Positions 62,475 to 64,000 of a DNA stretch of 64,000 nt are shown piece after piece (the stretch's first letter is position 1; each line of letters begins with the position of its first letter). Position numbers and translations under genes: made by a program. The notes under the pieces were generated by a model. It had not been told where the DNA came from. It ran no database searches and worked only from the letters and a program-made list of their open reading frames with translations. The DNA comes from Achromobacter deleyi (lineage in GTDB: Bacteria > Pseudomonadota > Gammaproteobacteria > Burkholderiales > Burkholderiaceae_B), in contig NZ_CP065997.1 in the NCBI RefSeq assembly GCF_016127315.1, forward strand, positions 2,170,001-2,234,000, in the 5' to 3' direction.

Positions 62475-62500
62475 GCCCGCCCCTGGCGGGCTTTTTTTTT
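62475..62500 (+). terminator. Intrinsic terminator 2 directly before the tail tube gene
   Basis: Perfect 7-bp stem GCCCGCC/GGCGGGC with a 3-nt loop followed by nine T residues (62492-62500), a model intrinsic terminator. It ends exactly where the ribosome-binding site GGAG of the tail tube gene begins, so the tail genes can only be transcribed by read-through. Confidence 0.93.
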
Positions 62501-62510
62501 GGAGTCTGCA

Positions 62511-62978
62511 ATGGCAGGTACTACCGTTTCGCAATTCGTTCAAACCCAGGGCACCCAGTTGGAAGTGTCGACCACGGCCACCGAAGACCTGGGCGCCGCC
62601 GGCCTGAGCTACGCCGATCTGGCCATCACCATCAAGGACCCGAACTTCCAGGGCGGCCAGACCACCGAGATCGACGTCACCGTGCTCAAGTCCACCGCCA
62701 AGGAATACGCCCTGGGCCTGGACGACAGCGGCACCTTCAGCATGGCCGGCAACTGGAAGGCCGGCGATCCCGCCCAGAAGGCGCTGGTGGCCGCGCGCAG
62801 CGACAAGAAGACCCGCGCCTTCCGCGTGACCTTCGCCGACGGCGCCAAGTTCGAGTTCCTCGGCCTGGTGACGCAATACCAGTGGCAAGGCCAGCTGGAC
62901 AACGTCGTGTCCGCCACGTTCAACGTGCGCGTCACCGGCGCCGTCAAGCTGACCGACGCGCCCGCCAACGGGGGCTGA
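62511..62978 (+). CDS. Phage tail tube protein
   Basis: A 155-residue major tail tube protein of long-tailed, non-contractile phages (gpV-like). It opens MAGTTVSQFVQTQGTQLEVS. It has the central GTFSMAGNW and the KFEFLGLVTQYQWQGQLDNVVSATFNVRVTG C-terminal strand pattern typical of tail tube subunits that stack into hexameric rings. GGAG sits 7 nt before the ATG. It is the first structural gene after the two terminators and is followed 5 bp later by the tail chaperone gene. Confidence 0.85.
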   Translation: MAGTTVSQFVQTQGTQLEVSTTATEDLGAAGLSYADLAITIKDPNFQGGQTTEIDVTVLKSTAKEYALGLDDSGTFSMAGNWKAGDPAQKALVAARSDKKTRAFRVTFADGAKFEFLGLVTQYQWQGQLDNVVSATFNVRVTGAVKLTDAPANGG

Positions 62979-62983
62979 ACGCC

Positions 62984-63457
62984 ATGACGGACACGTCGAT
63001 CAATTCCTCTGCCCGCGCCGCGGGCCTGCGCGGCCTGGCGGTCGATCCGCTGGCCGGCTTCGCCCATGAAACCGTGACCGTGCCGCAATGGCAGGACGCG
63101 CGCGTCATCGTGCGCGCGCCCAGCGCCGGCGACCACCTGTTCCACATCCGCGCGATCTGGGCGGCCGCGGGCGTGGTGCCGGGCGAGGACAACGAGGTGG
63201 TGCGCGCCAAGCTGGACGCGCCGGGCGTGGACTACACCCACGCCTCGGCCAGCCTGCTGGTGCGCACGCTGTTCGAGCAGACCGAGCAGGGGCCGCGGCG
63301 CGTCTTCGGCGACGAGGACGTCGCCGTGGTGGCCGCGGCCTACGGGCTGGCGCACGCCACGCTGGTGGCCAAGGCGATCGAGCTGGGCAACCTCGGGGAG
63401 GGCGCGCCGGAGCGCGCAAAAAAGCCCTCCAGGAAACGCCAGACCTCCGTTTCCTGA
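62984..63457 (+). CDS. Tail assembly chaperone G (zero-frame product)
   Basis: A 157-residue chaperone that binds the tape-measure protein during tail assembly, in the same position as lambda gpG. The product ends ERAKKPSRKRQTSVS at a stop at 63455-63457. That stop lies inside the hairpin of the -1 frameshift signal. A fraction of ribosomes slips at 63418-63424 to make the longer G-T product. Confidence 0.85.
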   Translation: MTDTSINSSARAAGLRGLAVDPLAGFAHETVTVPQWQDARVIVRAPSAGDHLFHIRAIWAAAGVVPGEDNEVVRAKLDAPGVDYTHASASLLVRTLFEQTEQGPRRVFGDEDVAVVAAAYGLAHATLVAKAIELGNLGEGAPERAKKPSRKRQTSVS

Positions 63458-63747
63458 TGGTCCTGGCGCTTCGACTGGGGCGCACGCTGGGCGAGTTGAT
63501 GGACACCATCGACACCCGTGAAGTGTCGCTGTGGCGCGAGTGGGACCGCACGTCTCCGTTGGGAGACGAACGGGCCGACGTGCTCACGGCCAGCCTGGCC
63601 GCCACGGTGGCGCAGGCGGCGGGCGCCAAGTTGCGCGCCACCGACATGCTGGTGCGCTGGGGCGCGCAAGACGAGGAACCTCCCGCCGAGGCGGGGGCGG
63701 ACGTGTTGAAGGCGTTCCTGATGTCGAAGGTCAAGAAGGGGTCTTGA
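62984..63747 (+). CDS. Tail assembly chaperone GT (-1 frameshift product)
   Basis: Read as 62984-63424 then 63424-63747, giving 254 residues. The T part begins ALQETPDLRFLMVLALRLGRTLGELMD and continues SLWREWDRTSPLGDERAD, matching the DUF4035/gpT-type domain that follows G in siphophage tails. It has no separate start with a ribosome-binding site, so it is only made by frameshifting. The GT/G ratio controls tail assembly in lambda. Confidence 0.85.
63418..63456 (+). promoter_or_regulatory. Programmed -1 ribosomal frameshift signal
   Basis: The heptamer A AAA AAG in the reading frame of G (63418-63424), then a 5-nt spacer, then a perfect 9-bp stem CAGGAAACG/CGTTTCCTG with a 9-nt loop (63430-63456). 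Slippery site, spacing and stimulator all match the classical bacterial and phage arrangement. Confidence 0.92.
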
Positions 63748-63804
63748 CGACGTGTCCGGCCCGCGCAAGCGGGCCGGAAGCGGATCTATGAGAGGTATAG
63801 GACC

Positions 63805-64000
63805 ATGGCAAACAACAACAACGCCGCGAACATCGAGGCGGAAAACAGGGCGCTCAGACAGAACACCGTCGAGCTCAATCGCAATGCGTCGGCCCGGCGG
63901 GCGTGGGAAAGCGCCGTTGCGAGGGCCGCGACCACGTGCCAGAAAAGCAACGACACCACTGATAAGGGCACCGACGGCAAGAAAAAGTCGACGGACGCGC
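63805..64000 (+). CDS. Gene at the tape-measure position, N-terminal 65 residues (runs off right edge)
   Basis: Opens MANNNNAANIEAENRALRQN and continues as a polar, Lys/Thr/Asp-rich chain to the window edge. The first ~45 residues could form a short coiled coil. In siphophage-like tail clusters the tape-measure gene follows the frameshifted chaperone, so this may be it, but no tape-measure motif is visible in the part seen. AGAGG about 10 nt upstream supports ATG 63805. Confidence 0.6.
   Translation, partial: MANNNNAANIEAENRALRQNTVELNRNASARRAWESAVARAATTCQKSNDTTDKGTDGKKKSTDA

Overview
The window is high-GC, densely coded DNA that looks like a Burkholderiales chromosome, most probably Alcaligenaceae and Achromobacter-like. 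This is inferred from gene families and gene style (a MexEF-OprN-type RND pump, many LysR regulators, a liv-type ABC transporter inside a catabolic operon, a His-rich PadR/ferric reductase pair). No rRNA or tRNA marker is present. The first gene runs off the left edge (ppc, minus strand) and the last runs off the right edge (a tail-cluster gene).

Layout. 1-8.6 kb holds ppc, queC, a winged-helix/EAL phosphodiesterase, an acetyltransferase/MFS pair with a divergent LysR, a C-terminally truncated leuA, and an AraC regulator. 8.7-11.6 kb holds ilvD and a LysR. 11.65-24.06 kb (minus strand) is one long catabolic and uptake cluster: shikimate-dehydrogenase-like gene, periplasmic binding protein, livHMGF, an SDR, a 270-bp MITE-like element, a fused 2-oxoacid dehydrogenase E1, a VOC protein, E2 and E3. 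A divergent SDR and a GntR/FCD regulator (24.3-25.9 kb), with two GntR-like operator half-palindromes in the divergent promoter, probably belong to it. 26-28.6 kb holds a SAF-domain dehydrogenase, a deoxynucleotidase and ThpR. 28.6-29.5 kb is a gene-free island of hairpin repeats. 29.5-37 kb is a MexEF-OprN-type efflux operon with a divergent LysR. 37-46.4 kb is a run of transporters and regulators, including an NfeR/NfeF (YqjI/YqjH) pair with its palindromic operator. 46.4-53.5 kb has two very large exported WG-repeat proteins, one carrying 27 perfect AEAQ repeats, beside an ECF sigma factor. 53.8-60.7 kb has a divergent LuxR-type regulator/histidine kinase pair, an MFS carrier, small enzymes, a free-standing integrase arm-domain protein and a DUF1254/DUF1214 lipoprotein.

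From 60.8 kb to the end there is a phage-derived module: an S24 repressor, a divergent repressor-side promoter, a Q-antiterminator-like gene, a promoter overlapping its stop codon, two back-to-back intrinsic terminators, a tail tube gene, and a tail chaperone with a textbook -1 frameshift signal (A AAA AAG followed 5 nt later by a perfect 9-bp hairpin). No head, packaging or replication genes lie between regulator and tail genes. The arrangement therefore resembles a non-contractile phage-tail-like bacteriocin (F-type tailocin) under lambda-late-style antitermination control. This is the strongest candidate for an undescribed system, followed by the WG-repeat pair and the hairpin repeats whose arms differ in sequence but each remain self-complementary.
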